A model generated the notes under the pieces. The model ran no database searches. It was not told the DNA's origin and worked only from the letters and a program-made list of their open reading frames with translations. From Zoroaster sp. YZ-2022 (taxonomy: Eukaryota > Echinodermata > Asteroidea > Forcipulatida > Zoroasteridae): 64,000 nucleotides of DNA. Location of the stretch: the NCBI GenBank assembly GCA_029582265.1, contig CM055823.1, forward strand, positions 12,402,560-12,466,559, in the 5' to 3' direction. Shown here in pieces: positions 47,574-58,389 of the stretch (its first letter is position 1; each line of letters starts with the position of its first letter). The translations under genes and the position numbers were made by a program.

Positions 47574-47629
47574 ACAATATTATGATTTTTTTTACCGATT
47601 AAGTACTTTTAATGAAATGTGTTGTGTTT

Positions 47630-48260
47630 ATTGCATTTTTGGAAAACTGGAAAACTAAATGTTGGACTCGTTTGCTTACTTAAATACTGAGCTTCAACCG
47701 AAGCAAATAAGCCTGAAACTCGAGGTTACTGACTTGGCCGGCCGTATTGACCCAATAAATCCACTGGGAACGAAATATAGTTTCCTTAATACGGGCACAT
47801 TTTCGGCTGAACTTTGGCGATGTTTGCAGTTCCGTGTGAACCCTACCATGTGCTGGTCAACTCCCCCGTGTCAAGGGACTTCAGCACTTCAAAAACATCA
47901 CTTGTCCACGTCTTGTTATGCCCATGTAGACAACCGGTGTATACACGATGACACGTCCTCTCCTATTTGGACGAGTTTAGCTTCGGTTGAAAGAAAAAGG
48001 AAACAGGAAGCGGTTGATTGAAAGATGTGCTGTCATTCTGGGGATATTTCCCCTCGGTGTAGACAAGAGTGGGATGTGTTCGTCTCAACACTCAAGTGCT
48101 GGACGTGTTGAGTACGTCTGGTTTCCACCTCTTGCGGTTTTGTCTTCTAAGGGTAACAGATTGTGCCTTGTTGATCGGTGCGTAAATATTTCACATGGCT
48201 TTTTGCTCCTCAAAGTACCACCACTATTTAATATTGGTAACAGGACATTAACTTAATAAA
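47630..48260. other. GC-richer stretch with two unrecognised ORFs
   Basis: Plus-strand frames of 120 codons (47659-48021) and 89 codons (47987-48256) overlap and show no domain, signal or splice pattern I can name. GACCCAATAAATCC and similar words make a non-coding conserved element as likely as a gene. Confidence 0.2.
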
Positions 48261-48319
48261 ATATGATAATTAAAGATAACATCTCGCTCGTGATTTTATC
48301 ATGCTAACTTCCTCCTAAG

Positions 48320-48845
48320 GCCGCAATATTGGTAATCTCGAAAAAAACAAACCTTGACGTAAAGTTGATGATGGTATCAAACATCACTTGAAATATTTTT
48401 GTCTAAGGTGCTATCGGATTAGTATTTGTTCGTTAATGAAACTATACTCAGCTGAAACTTGCATTCAAAGTTTCAGTGTTTAATGTAAGCTGATAATAGG
48501 CTTGATTCAAAGAGAGTAAGCATACTCCAAAAAAGGAAGGTACAACATTGGTATCTGTAAACGTACTTTCATTTCAACCCTTCAGTTTTCAATAAATATA
48601 GGCCCTATCATCAAATTAACATGTGGAAGTTTCATTACAATAGATACGATTTGCCGGACGGCAACGTTTCAGCGTAAATTCGACTTATTACACTTATTTT
48701 TTCTCTAAGATGAAAACATTTCAGTCGGAATAATTTCTCAGGATAATTGCAAATTTTATACCAACTTCTAACCCAAGTTACATTTTTATAATAATTTGTA
48801 TATTTGATGAATTGATAATTACCAATATTGTACCTTCCATTTTAA
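48320..48845. mobile_element. GGGAAGGTAC-family element
   Basis: Right end AATTACCAATATTGTACCTT + CCATTTTAA. Internal GATGATGGTATCAAACATCA, CTTGATTCAAAGAGAGTAAG and TTGCCGGACGGCAA blocks. The left end GCAATATTGGTAATCTCG is less certain. Confidence 0.5.
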
Positions 48846-49448
48846 TGTTTTTGTCTCAATAGGCTATGTCTGTTTGAAATCTGTATGCTTGTCTACGGGT
48901 ATTGACTCTCTGTCCGCATGGCTCAGTCTGTTGTACTGCAGTTGTAGATCCGGGGTGGGGGTGAGGTATGCTTGTCTACGGGTACGTTTATTGACTCTTT
49001 GTCTGTATGTCTCAGTTTATTGTACTGCAGTGGTAGATCGGGGGGGGGGGGGAGGCACACGCCCAAGTATATATACAATGAATCATCCTGCATTCGTCTG
49101 TGGAACAAATCCCTGACAAGATGTTGGGTATCTGTTTATTTGTTTATCAGTGTGCTGAATCTCTTCATATCTTGTCTAACATTTGTTCTTGTTTGCGTGT
49201 CACATGTTGTGGCTGTAACTTTTGTCCCTCATCAGTCCCGTCCACCTCCTTCTCAGATTCGCAATGATTTTGTCTTTTTGTCGAGTTTAACGATGTATTC
49301 TTTTCAAGAACCCGTCTGAAAGTGTACACATCGAAATATTCAATTTACATCAGTGTGGAGGAATATAAGCACCATTGAAGAGTTCACTTGGTATTATTTT
49401 AACACCTTAGATGACAGTAATACTTGTAGCTTTCTATGGTGAAAAGGA

Positions 49449-49709
49449 AAGACTGTTTGCAGTGACACCATGTCAGTGAGCACACACTTAGGTTTACAAC
49501 ACCACGGGTTCCCGCCCTGCACACAACAACGGACTGATCCAGTCTCTGCACAAATCCCTAGCAGCCTGCTTGGAAAGCGGCGGCAGCATCTTCCAGAGTC
49601 CGGCATTCTCCTGAAGACGATCAGAGCATACAGAGCTGTAACCAACAAGTTCTTTGCAGAACTAATTACTACTCAAAAGAGAATTTATATGCATGGTGAC
49701 ACCGCAAAC
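49449..49709. mobile_element. Inverted-end dispersed repeat
   Basis: TTGCAGTGACACCATG at the left and CATGGTGACACCGCAA at the right form inverted ends. The interior contains CTGAAGACGATCAGAGCATAC and CAGAACTAATTACTACTC, shared inverted with 14630-14790. Confidence 0.55.
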
Positions 49710-49879
49710 ACTCTTTACTTAGGCCTAAATATGTTTTTATCGCCATGAGTGTACATGCGTTTTTGTGTGCCCCTTTTAGCAATGCTTTCCCTCTTTTTGC
49801 CGAGTGGTTCCTGCTTTATCGAGACCCTGAATAAACTTTAAAAATCAGGGCCTCAAACAAACTCCATATGCCTTAGTTT

Positions 49880-50510
49880 GTGGAACTGTCTCTGTGTTCG
49901 GTTCAAATAAACGCTCATTACACTAACACTTCCAGCCAAAGTTTTGTGATCAGTGACAATTCACCCCGTCATTCAGAGATTGAATATCTAGATGGTTCGA
50001 GGACAGGAAAATTTAAGCCCATGCGCGGTCCTTTACAAAAAGAGCGGCCTAGGCATTGCGGACCGTCCATCGGACAAGCGTCTGCTGAAAGTTAACGAAC
50101 CTCACACAACCCCTGAAACGGTATATTAACACAACACACACTAACGCCTACTTTATTGTCATCTCATACACACTGAAGCATTCGATATGGCAGACTACAG
50201 CACACGGTTAACCAGATTAACACATCGGATATTATTTCACGATTTTTTTATGTTTTTTTTTTCTCGACCATAGTCTAAGATTGAGTATTAGTATTACTGC
50301 ACATGTCTGGATATTAATCCGCTAAGTGAGTACCGAGGACTACGCCTCGTTCACGCCGATGAGAGCTCGCTATAAGAGCCCGCGAAATGACCAGAGATTA
50401 CGGTCGATAAAGCCTTTTATTATATGCTCACTGGTTATGTTCTCAACTGTCGATTCATGATTTGTATTTTTCAGATTTCGAGAGCAGATTTTTTTTTATT
50501 GAAATGGTAC
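49880..50510. other. No gene seen
   Basis: Mixed-composition DNA; a 71-codon plus-strand frame at 49880-50095 has no recognisable feature. Confidence 0.35.
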
Positions 50511-50516
50511 AGTATA

Positions 50517-50887
50517 TGCTTACTCTCTTTGAATCAAGCTGTACATTAAAGAGAAGGTATACCATTGGTAATGTTAGCAAAACTGCTTCCATGAGTATGC
50601 TTACTCTCCGTGGGCGTAAATCCGGGGGGGATGGAAGGGATATATACCCCCACTTTTTGGCCAATAGGATCATCCCCCCCAGAATTTGTCATGCGATAAA
50701 AAAATTTATAAATAATAGGCTAATAAGCGAATAATTCATGCAAAATAGGAGTGAAATTTGGTTTGTTCAAATATTTATTATCTGTTTCTTTGTCCTGTTT
50801 GGGTGTCATCTTTATGTTAACCTGTGGTTGTGCGCCAGTGGCGTAAAAATAGGGGTTCAAACCCCTCCTTTGTCATGGCCATTGTTA

Positions 50888-50925
<38 letters not shown>

Positions 50926-52110
50926 TACATAAAGTGATTTTTTTTGGGGGGGCGGGGGGTATACCCCCGTTAAGCGACGTTCGAAGTACATAGTGCAAAA
51001 AAAATTCAATATCATCCCCCCACTTTTCGACACGGATTTACGCCACTGTTACTCTCTTTGAATCAAGATATACATTGAAGGGAAGGTACAGCATTGGTGA
51101 TGTTGGCAAAACTGCTTCTATGAATACCGGTATGCTTACTCTCTTTGAATCAAGATACACATTGAAGGGAAGGTACAGCATTGGTAATGTTGGCAAAACT
51201 GCTTCTATGAGTATGCTTACACTCTTTGAATCAAGATATACATTAAAGGGAAGGTACAACATTGGTAATGTTGGCAAAACTGCTTGTATGAGTATGCTTA
51301 CTCTCTTTGAATCAAGATATACATTAAAGGGAAGGTACAACATTGGTAATGTTGGCAAAACTGCTTGTATGAGTACGCTTACTCTCTTTGAATCAAGATA
51401 TACATTGAAGGGAAGGTATACCATTGTTAATGTTGGCAAAACTGCTTCTATGAGTATGCTTACTCTCTTTGAATCAAGATATACATTAAAGGGAAGGTAC
51501 AACATTGGTAATGTTGGCAAAACTGCTTGTATGAGTACGCTTACTCTCTTTGAATCAAGATATACATTGAAGGGAAGGTATACCATTGTTAATGTTGGCA
51601 AAACTGCTTCTATGAGTATGCTTACTCTCTTTGAATCAAGATATACATTAAAGGGAAGGTACAACATTGGTAATGTTGGCAAAACTGCTTGTATGAGTAC
51701 GCTTACTCTCTTTGAATCAAGATATACATTGAAGGGAAGGTACAGCATTGGTAATGGTGGCAAAACTGCTTCTATGAGTATGCTTACTCTCTTTGAATCA
51801 AGATATACATTGAAGGGAAGGTATACCATTGTTAATGTTGGCAAAACTGCTTCTATGAGTATGCTTACTCTCTTTGAATCAAGATATACATTGAAGGGAA
51901 GGTACAGCATTGGTAATGGTGGCAAAACTGCTTCTATGAGTATGCTTACTCTCTTTGAATCAAGATGTACATTGAAGGGAAGGTACAGCATTGGTAATGT
52001 TGCCAAAACTGCTTCTATGAGTATGCTTACTCTCTTTGAATCAAGATATACATTGAAGGGAAGGTATACCATTGTTAATGTTGGCAAAACGGCTTCTATG
52101 AGTATGCTTA
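50517..52110 (+). repeat. 81-bp tandem array, 13-14 copies, split by a hAT-type insertion
   Basis: The unit contains TTACTCTCTTTGAATCAAGA, TATACATTGAAGGGAAGGTA, CAGCATTGGTAATGTTGGCA and AAACTGCTTCTATGAGTATG. The first copy (50517-50608) is separated from the rest (51049-52110) by the element at 50609-51048. Because 81 is divisible by 3 and the unit lacks stops in one frame of each strand, 353- and 349-codon frames run through it in opposite directions. Some units alternate (ACATTGG/TGTATGAGTACG versus CCATTGTT/TCTATGAGTATG), so part of the array grew by two-unit steps. Confidence 0.95.
50609..51048. mobile_element. hAT-type non-autonomous element, 440 bp
   Basis: The 8-bp target duplication TTACTCTC at 50601-50608 and 51049-51056 lies inside the 81-bp repeat unit. 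Ends CGTGGGCGTAAATCCG and CGGATTTACGCCACTG are inverted; CAGTGGCG-type termini with an 8-bp duplication are the hAT pattern. The interior has G/C runs, a (GA)n tract at 50896-50931 and a second CAGTGGCGTAAA at about 50836. No transposase. Confidence 0.85.
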
Positions 52111-52364
52111 ATTATTATAGTTTATATAAGATATAGAAACTTATAACTGGTAACTTTAACAAAAAGGTGCACTTTAACTTCAAATCAAGTTAACTTTCTG
52201 AAAATGATTCGGCAATTTTGTGATCAGGAATTAACAATCAAGGTTGCTGCTTCCCTTTAATAAAATTGCGTCCTTCACAGACGTAGCTGAACACTGCATG
52301 ATTTCCACTGTCTACGGCAACCAAAATCCACAAGCCACTCGGCCGGGGCTCGACCCCCTCCTCC

Positions 52365-52515
52365 AAAAAATTTAAATAAAATAAATAAAATAAAATAAAA
52401 TAAAATAAAAATAAATAAATATAAAATAAATAATAAATAAAAATAAAAAAATAAATAATAAAAATAAATAAATAAAAATAAAAAATAATAATATCAAAAT
52501 AAAATAATAAAATTC
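52365..52515. repeat. (AAATA)n/(AAAT)n low-complexity tract
   Basis: Almost only A and T in AAATA-type units. Confidence 0.9.
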
Positions 52516-52519
52516 TTCC

Positions 52520-53440
52520 TGACCGTAATTTGAGTTTTTGAATAGATGATCAACACAAATAATCAACTCAACCTTTTTGCTCTGAAAAATGGAAATAATG
52601 AGCATTATAGTAACGAATGGACTATATAATATGCCCTACATTATTTCTTTTGAAAGCGACAACAGGTTTGAGTGAAAGTGGAACTCCAAGTGTTAGGTAC
52701 TATTGGAAAGCTCCTTTTCAACTGAATTTAAAAATATGAAAATCTTAATTTTTAGAAATGCCTACTTCACTTTTATTTTATTTGAGCCGGTCACAATAAT
52801 CTTTTGAATGATATAGCTTATTTGCATACATTCGTTTTATTTGCTTTCAGTAACATACCGTGTACGCATGACGATCACCGGTGGCGTATTAATACATGTT
52901 CGGTCAATGGACTAAAAAAATCTTCACCGATCAAGTTTCATACTTTCCGATCGATATACGGATATTGACAGAAGATGTGGAAATGTTTAAACCACTTCTT
53001 CGCATACCGCGGCCTTCAAAAGACAAACAAAAAAACCAAATCATTTTATGAGCAGCAATTATTAATCTGGCTTCGTCTAGGGCTTTGGGTAAGAGGACCA
53101 ATTATATTGGCGGAAGAACACCGTAAGGTCAGGTACAACTCTAATTTGTTTTCGAAGAAACATACCTAAAGGGAACATTAGTTATAAATATGTTGACAAC
53201 TGCTGCCATCTTTGTATTGTTCCATGTATGCAATAGCAATGACGAATATTGATTCTCAATATACAGAAAGGGGGCCAGACTATTTCCCCTTCCAGCCTCG
53301 GTTTGGTTACATTGATTTAAATGGGAGCAAAACAAGATGGCTGGACCATGATAAAGGTATATACTATTTATTCAAGTATGCTTACCCCTTATTGCATTAA
53401 GATATACGTTTAAAAACCAAACGTGTGATAATTTAACTTA
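52520..53440. other. No gene seen
   Basis: AT-rich. Contains the dispersed repeat at 53270-53345 shared with 34555-34640. Confidence 0.35.
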
Positions 53441-53714
53441 GCCTGTGTCGTAAGTTGATGGTGTGGATGATTCACTCAAGAGAGCTAGCTGAGAAAGTTT
53501 AAAACTCTTCTACACTAATTGGTAGTCTCGAAAAACATAAATAATGACAGTTTTACGTGAAACTGACTTGGTATATTGCTGATAATAGTATCAAACATCC
53601 CTTGAAATATTTATGTCTGAGGTGCTATCATCTTATAAAACAATTATTATTTCGCATACGAGTTTTCGTCTTCTGGACACGGAAATTTCACGTTGGAATG
53701 ACTACGAACACTAT

Positions 53715-54355
53715 AGGCCGTATTCATAAAAATAAGTAATTGCTTTTACTAAAGTAACAACCCCCTTTTACTAACCTTTTACTTAAATGTGTATTCATAG
53801 AAATAAGCAATGACTTTCAAGTAAAAGCTACAAATTTTAAGCATTAGTAATTGCTTTTTACTTATAAGTAAATGCTAGAGAAATTAGCACCTACTTCAAT
53901 TTGTATTCATAAAAATGACCTTTGACTAGCATTTACTAGTGATTGTACAAGCACCTAATTTTTGGCTTGCTGTTTAGCCAGTACAGACATATCACATCTT
54001 CTGCCATGTTTTTACGTCCAAGACCACAACCTAAGGTGTATAACATCAGGCTTAATCGTGATGAAGTCAACCCTACCACTTACAGAACTTTATTTAGGTT
54101 TGAGAAAGAAAATGTGGAATGGCTTGCAAACACCTTCATACCACCAAATACCGAGACTCGTGGATGGTACTGTAGTACAATAGCAACTACTTGAGAACTT
54201 ACTAGCCGTGGCAAGTAACAACTGTAATCATTTAGCAAATGGTTATGAATAAGATTTTTAGCAATTGCTTAGACTAGACCTTTTACTTACCTTGCTGTTG
54301 CTTTTACTTATAGCATTTACTAGTTAGTAATTACTTATTTTTATGAATACGGCCT
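53715..54355 (+). mobile_element. PIF/Harbinger-derived element A, 641 bp
   Basis: TAT at 53712-53714 and 54356-54358 flank inverted ends AGGCCGTATTCATAAAAATA / TATTTTTATGAATACGGCCT. Subterminal DNA is filled with AGTAATTGCTTTTACT-type words. The centre (about 54007-54175) encodes a transposase N-terminal remnant, VYNIRLNRDEVNPTTYRTLF then RFEKENVEWLANTFIPPNTE, resembling the region before the DDE domain of HARBI1-like proteins, which ends at a stop. Internally deleted derivative. Confidence 0.85.
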
Positions 54356-54393
54356 TATAAATGTATTTTCACTTTTTTTGTTAACGACACAAT

Positions 54394-55503
54394 AGGCCGT
54401 ATTCATAAAAATAAGTAATTACTTACTAGTAAATGCTATAAGTAAAAGCAACAGCTAGGTAAGTAAAAGGTCTAGTCTAAGCAATTGCTAAAAATCTTAT
54501 TCATAACCATTTGCCAAATGATTACAGCTTGTTACTTGCCTCGGCTAGTAAGTTCTCAAGTAGTTGCTATACAGTACCATCCACGAGTCTCGGTATTTGG
54601 TGGTATGAAGGTGTTTGCAAGCCATTCCACATTTTCTTTGTCAAACCTAAATAAAGTTCTGTAAGTGGTAGGGTTGACTTCATAACGATTAAGCCTGATG
54701 TTATACACCTTAGGTTGTGGTCTTTGACGTAAAAACATGGCAGAAAATGTGATATGTCTGTATTGGCTAAACAGCAAGCCAAAAATTAGGTGCTTGTACA
54801 ATCACTAGTAAATGCTAGTCGAAGGTCATTTTTATGAATACAAATTGAAGTAGGTGCTGATAGGCCGTATTCATAAAAATAAGTAATTGCTTTTACTAAA
54901 GTAACAACCCCCTTTTACTAACATTTTACTTAAATGTGTATTCATAGAAATAAGCAATGACTTTAAAGTAAAAGCTACAAATTTTAAGCATTAGTAATTG
55001 CTTTTTACTTATAAGTAAATGCTAGAGAAATTAGCACCTACTTCAATTTGTATTCATAAAAATGACCTTCGACTAGCATTTACTAGTGATTGTACAAGCA
55101 CCTAATTTTTGGCTTGCTGTTTAGTCAATACAGACATATCACATTTTCTGCCATGTTTTTACGTCAAAGACCACAACCTAAGGTGTATAACAATCAGGCT
55201 TAATCGTTATGAAGTCAACCCTACCACTTACAGAACTTTATTTAGGTTTGACAAAGAAAATGTGGAATGGCTTGCAAACACCTTCATACCACCAAATACC
55301 GAGACTCGTGGATGGTACTGTAGTACAATAGCAACTACTTGAGAACTTACTAGCCGTGGCAAGTAACAACTGTAATCATTTAGCAAATGGTTATGAATAA
55401 GATTTTTAGCAATTGCTTAGACTATACCTTTTACTTACCTAGCTGTTGCTTTTACTTATAGCATTTACTAGTAAGTAATTACTTATTTTGATGAATACGG
55501 CCT
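54394..55503. mobile_element. PIF/Harbinger-derived composite palindrome B-C, 1110 bp
   Basis: AAT at 54391-54393 and 55504-55506 flank the unit. B (54394-54861) is an inverted copy of element A lacking about the last 175 bp of its 5' side; C (54862-55503, 642 bp) is a complete forward copy with its own TIRs. B and C are joined without intervening host DNA, so outer arms of about 470 bp are inverted repeats. Both encode the same transposase N-terminal remnant (54556-54780 minus; 55150-55340 plus), and the C copy has a 1-base shift after AAGGTGTATAACA. Confidence 0.85.
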
Positions 55504-55914
55504 AATGAGTTAAGCTGAAACTTTCACAGTTTGGTTGTTAAACATATTTCTTGATTCTTATAAAGTATGGATGCATTTACAGACATTTTACCAAGAATGA
55601 ATAAGAAAAACAATGATTGATACACTGGGCCGGATAAAATAATAAAAAGTAGCAATTGCTTTTACTAGTCATTTTCTTAAATCTTCATTAATAAAAGTGA
55701 GCAATTACTTGCAAGTAATTGCTTCCAGTAGTTAGCAAAAGCAATTGCTATGATTTTTAAGCAATTACTAGAGAGATTAGCACTTGCTTGGAAGCATATA
55801 AATAAACCAGACCTTTTACTAATGACTTGTAGCACTTGCTAATATTTTTACAAGATACTAAATGAGGAGCTAACGCATTTGCTAACACTTGCATGTTGCA
55901 TTACTCCTGCCATC

Positions 55915-56042
55915 ATGGCCGAGTTTATGCATGTAAGGGAACATGAAAAGGTGTACAATGAAAGAATAAATCGTGATGAAGTCAATCCTACCAGATACCG
56001 GAAATTATTTCGGTTCAATTTTGAAAATTTGGAGTGGCTAGC
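55915..56042 (+). pseudogene. Harbinger transposase, N-terminal fragment
   Basis: From ATG 55915 the frame reads MAEFMHVREHEKVYNERINR, DEVNPTRYRKLFRFNFENLE, WLAA. The block aligns with the remnant in elements A and C (VYN-R-NRDEVNPT-YR-LFRF--EN-EWLA), the segment that precedes the catalytic domain in HARBI1-like transposases. It breaks at about 56042 into the antisense of the accessory gene. No DDE residues remain. Confidence 0.75.
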
Positions 56043-56044
56043 AG

Positions 56045-56438
56045 CATTCGAAGTACTTGGTTTGAAACCAGCAGAAATGGCGCATGGCATCTTCGTAATA
56101 GTCGGGTTTTCATCCCCTTTGAAGATGTTGTACAGATCTTGTTCCCATGGAACCAAAACAATCTTCCTATTTCCTGTTTGCATTCCATATGTTTTCTTCT
56201 TCACTTGACTTTTCATGTTTGCTATCTTTTTCAAAATTTGCTTCTCATCCATGGCTTTACCTGTGTTGGTAGCAATTGACATTTGTGCTTTTTTAAGTGC
56301 ATTTGCCTTCATGTCTTTTACCCCCGGCAACTGACTTTTCTCGATTAGAACAGGGTACTCTTTGATTATACTAACGAACAGTTCGTTCAAAGATTGCTCA
56401 CTATTTGTACCACTCCCCAATTCTTCGGCAGCATCCAT
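56045..56438 (-). pseudogene. Harbinger Myb/SANT-like accessory protein, partial
   Basis: An open frame from ATG 56438 (the frame itself extends to 56549) encodes MDAAEELGSGTNSEQSLNEL, FVSIIKEYPVLIEKSQLPGV, KDMKANALKKAQ..., KKIANMKSQVKKKT..., TGNRKIVLVPWEQDLYNIFK. The pattern (acidic start, ELF--I-EYP-L--KSQ--GVKD-K--A, then a basic MKS-VKKKT helix) fits the trihelix/Myb-like DNA-binding partner encoded by Harbinger elements. It is uninterrupted for about 120 codons but loses its end at the deletion junction near 56045, where the frame runs into antisense transposase sequence. Confidence 0.7.
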
Positions 56439-56674
56439 GTTGCTAACACATGCCTCATATACAACCACTTGGCTAATCGGAACTGACCTCCCATCATTGT
56501 TATACCCATAAGCAATTGCTAACCCACCCAAGCAACATGTGCTAGTCAAAGAAGAAGGTTATTTATACATTTTTAAGCAATTGCTTAACCTTGAGCTTTT
56601 ACTTGTTAAGCAATTGCTATTGCTTGAGCTTTTACTAGATAAGCAATTGCTAACTTTTATTTATCCGGCCCACT

Positions 56675-57700
56675 TAGTATTCATTCTAATTTCTTCGTGT
56701 ATCTAAGTGTTCCTAAGAAATCAAAAATCTTCTAGTTAGTGGCAGCTCACGTTTATTATCGGTTAATTTTGTTTATATTTTTTTGAAACTGTTCAAGAAC
56801 TTTCCTAAATTTTCTCAGAATGGTGCGGACTCATTGGTGGCAAGTATCAGGAAGTTTTGACCTAATCATACCGAAGTGGATTGCAACTTGCCCGGAAAAT
56901 ATAATAGGCTGGTCCCTTTGAGGTGGGTGACTTGTACGGCCAGCATTCAGGGAACTAGAGTAAAGATGGCGCACTGCCAATGATTTGGACGAGTGGTTAT
57001 TCCTCCTAGACTTCATTTAATAAGTCTAATCAATTTCACGGCAGTGTCTTCGTCTAGTGCCCCATCCAATCCGAATGTATGCCATTATAAAACCCAGTTC
57101 TAAACCTCTAATTTCCAGATTTGGCATTTTCAATTATTTAACCACCATTCCAAAGTGTGTCTACCATAAAGCTTGTCTCTACACGGAATATCGATCCGAC
57201 TATTGTTATTCTTACGACTTTTAATATCGGCAGTTAAGAATCGAAATCAAAACCGGCACCATATCCTCGAGCCGTCGACTGCTTTTGTCCGGCCGGTGAC
57301 TTTAGTGACAGAAAACCAGGGCAATTTAGGCAATCATAGGAACACCTGTACCCACTGCGCTAATAAGAACCAATTGTGTGGTTTGCAAGAGGATACCTGA
57401 TGTTATTAAGTTATGAACAGGTGACACGGTAAGAGGAGTCCGAGAAAAGACCAGCGCGTCACCTAGGATATTACTGCCGTGCTTTGATTGATTCAGCCAG
57501 GGTGCCCCCATGAGAGGCTGACTCGGTGGTTTGTTTTACAGCCCGGAGCTAAACGGTGTCTACCGTACGCGGGACTCAGAGACGAAGGGGTTGGAGGAGC
57601 GAAACGCCCGGGAGATACTGGTGGCTTTTCGGTGATCCTTCTGGACAAGTGACTCGGACACTTATGATTAGTGGGCATCAGTGATTAGTTAGAAGCGTCA
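56675..57700. promoter_or_regulatory. Enhancer-like non-coding block
   Basis: 56820-57060 and 57400-57670 are GC-richer and repeat-poor with words such as CCAATGATTTGG, TCTAATCAATTTCACGG, TTGATTGATTCAGCC and AACAGGTGACACGG. Short frames only. Candidate conserved non-coding elements; no exon supported. Confidence 0.3.
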
Positions 57701-57714
57701 AAGGAGATGTCACG

Positions 57715-58330
57715 TTTATGGGGATACATGATATGAAGAAAGAGGAAATAAGAGAGAATAGGGCCCCAAGATAGAAATGAAGACAGAGGAATAGACAGGA
57801 AGCATGAGATGAGGCAAATATAATGAGGGTAAATGGAAGGGATTGAAGACAATGACAAAATGGAACGAGATAAACAAGAAAGAGCAAGATGATATGAAGG
57901 TTAACAGAGAAGGTTGGGGAGGGAAAGACAGGAGAAAAGAGGGAGTAGCTTGGGGAAGAGAGGTGGGGGGGGGTAAACAGACAGATGAATGGGGTTGAGG
58001 GTTAACATAGAGGAAGTGGGAGGGAAAGACGTACACACGAGGGAGGAGCTTGTAGGAATAGGGGGTAAACAGACATATGAATGGGGTTGAGGGTTAACAT
58101 AGAGGAAGTGGGAGGGAAAGACGTACACACGAGGGAGGAGCTTGTAGGAATAGGGGGATAAACACACAGATGGAAGGGTGTTAACGGTTAGCATAGAGAA
58201 TGAGATGGAGAGAATGACAGAAGAAAAGAAGGTGGGGCCAGGAGAAAGAATGGGGCGGTTAACGGACACACACCGTAGAAAAGGAGCAGACAAAGAGGTA
58301 GAAAAGGATCGAGACCAAACAAACAAACAC
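57715..58330 (+). repeat. Polypurine tract with about 93-bp tandem repeat
   Basis: About 600 bp in which the plus strand is overwhelmingly A/G. Within it about 2.5 copies of a 93-bp unit (start points near 57971, 58065, 58157; core GAATGGGGTTGAGGGTTAAC and GAGGAAGTGGGAGGGAAAG). Open minus-strand frames of 106-156 codons are Ser/Pro/Leu-rich by composition only. Confidence 0.85.
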
Positions 58331-58389
58331 TTCGAAAAAGAGACAGTGAATATAATTATACCGGTAACCAATAGGCATATCGTATCTCA

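Larger units (their letters stand above)
53441..55623 (+). repeat. Dispersed repeat used as landing site by Harbinger elements
   Basis: Segments 53511-53714, 54359-54390 and 55507-55600 together read as one repeat copy (GGTAGTCTCGAAAAACATAA, GTATCAAACATCCC, GAATGACTACGAACAC, TGTATTTTCACTTTTT, GAGTTAAGCTGAAACTTTC). It is interrupted twice by elements with 3-bp duplications. Confidence 0.7.
55627..56671. mobile_element. PIF/Harbinger-derived element D, 1045 bp, with remnants of both genes
   Basis: ACT at 55624-55626 and 56672-56674 flank GGGCCGGATAAA...TTTATCCGGCCC-type ends. It is rich in AGCAATTGCTT words near both ends, like A and C, but the termini differ, so it is a sister family. It carries a transposase N-terminus on plus and a Myb/trihelix-like accessory gene fragment on minus, joined by an internal deletion. 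Confidence 0.88.

Noticed and set aside
51038..52136. A repeat protein of about 350 residues
   Set aside because: The 81-bp array is open on both strands by period alone; the unit is a transposon terminus.
57716..58371. Pro/Ser/Leu-rich minus-strand ORFs of 106 and 156 codons
   Set aside because: Direct result of the polypurine tract and its tandem repeat.
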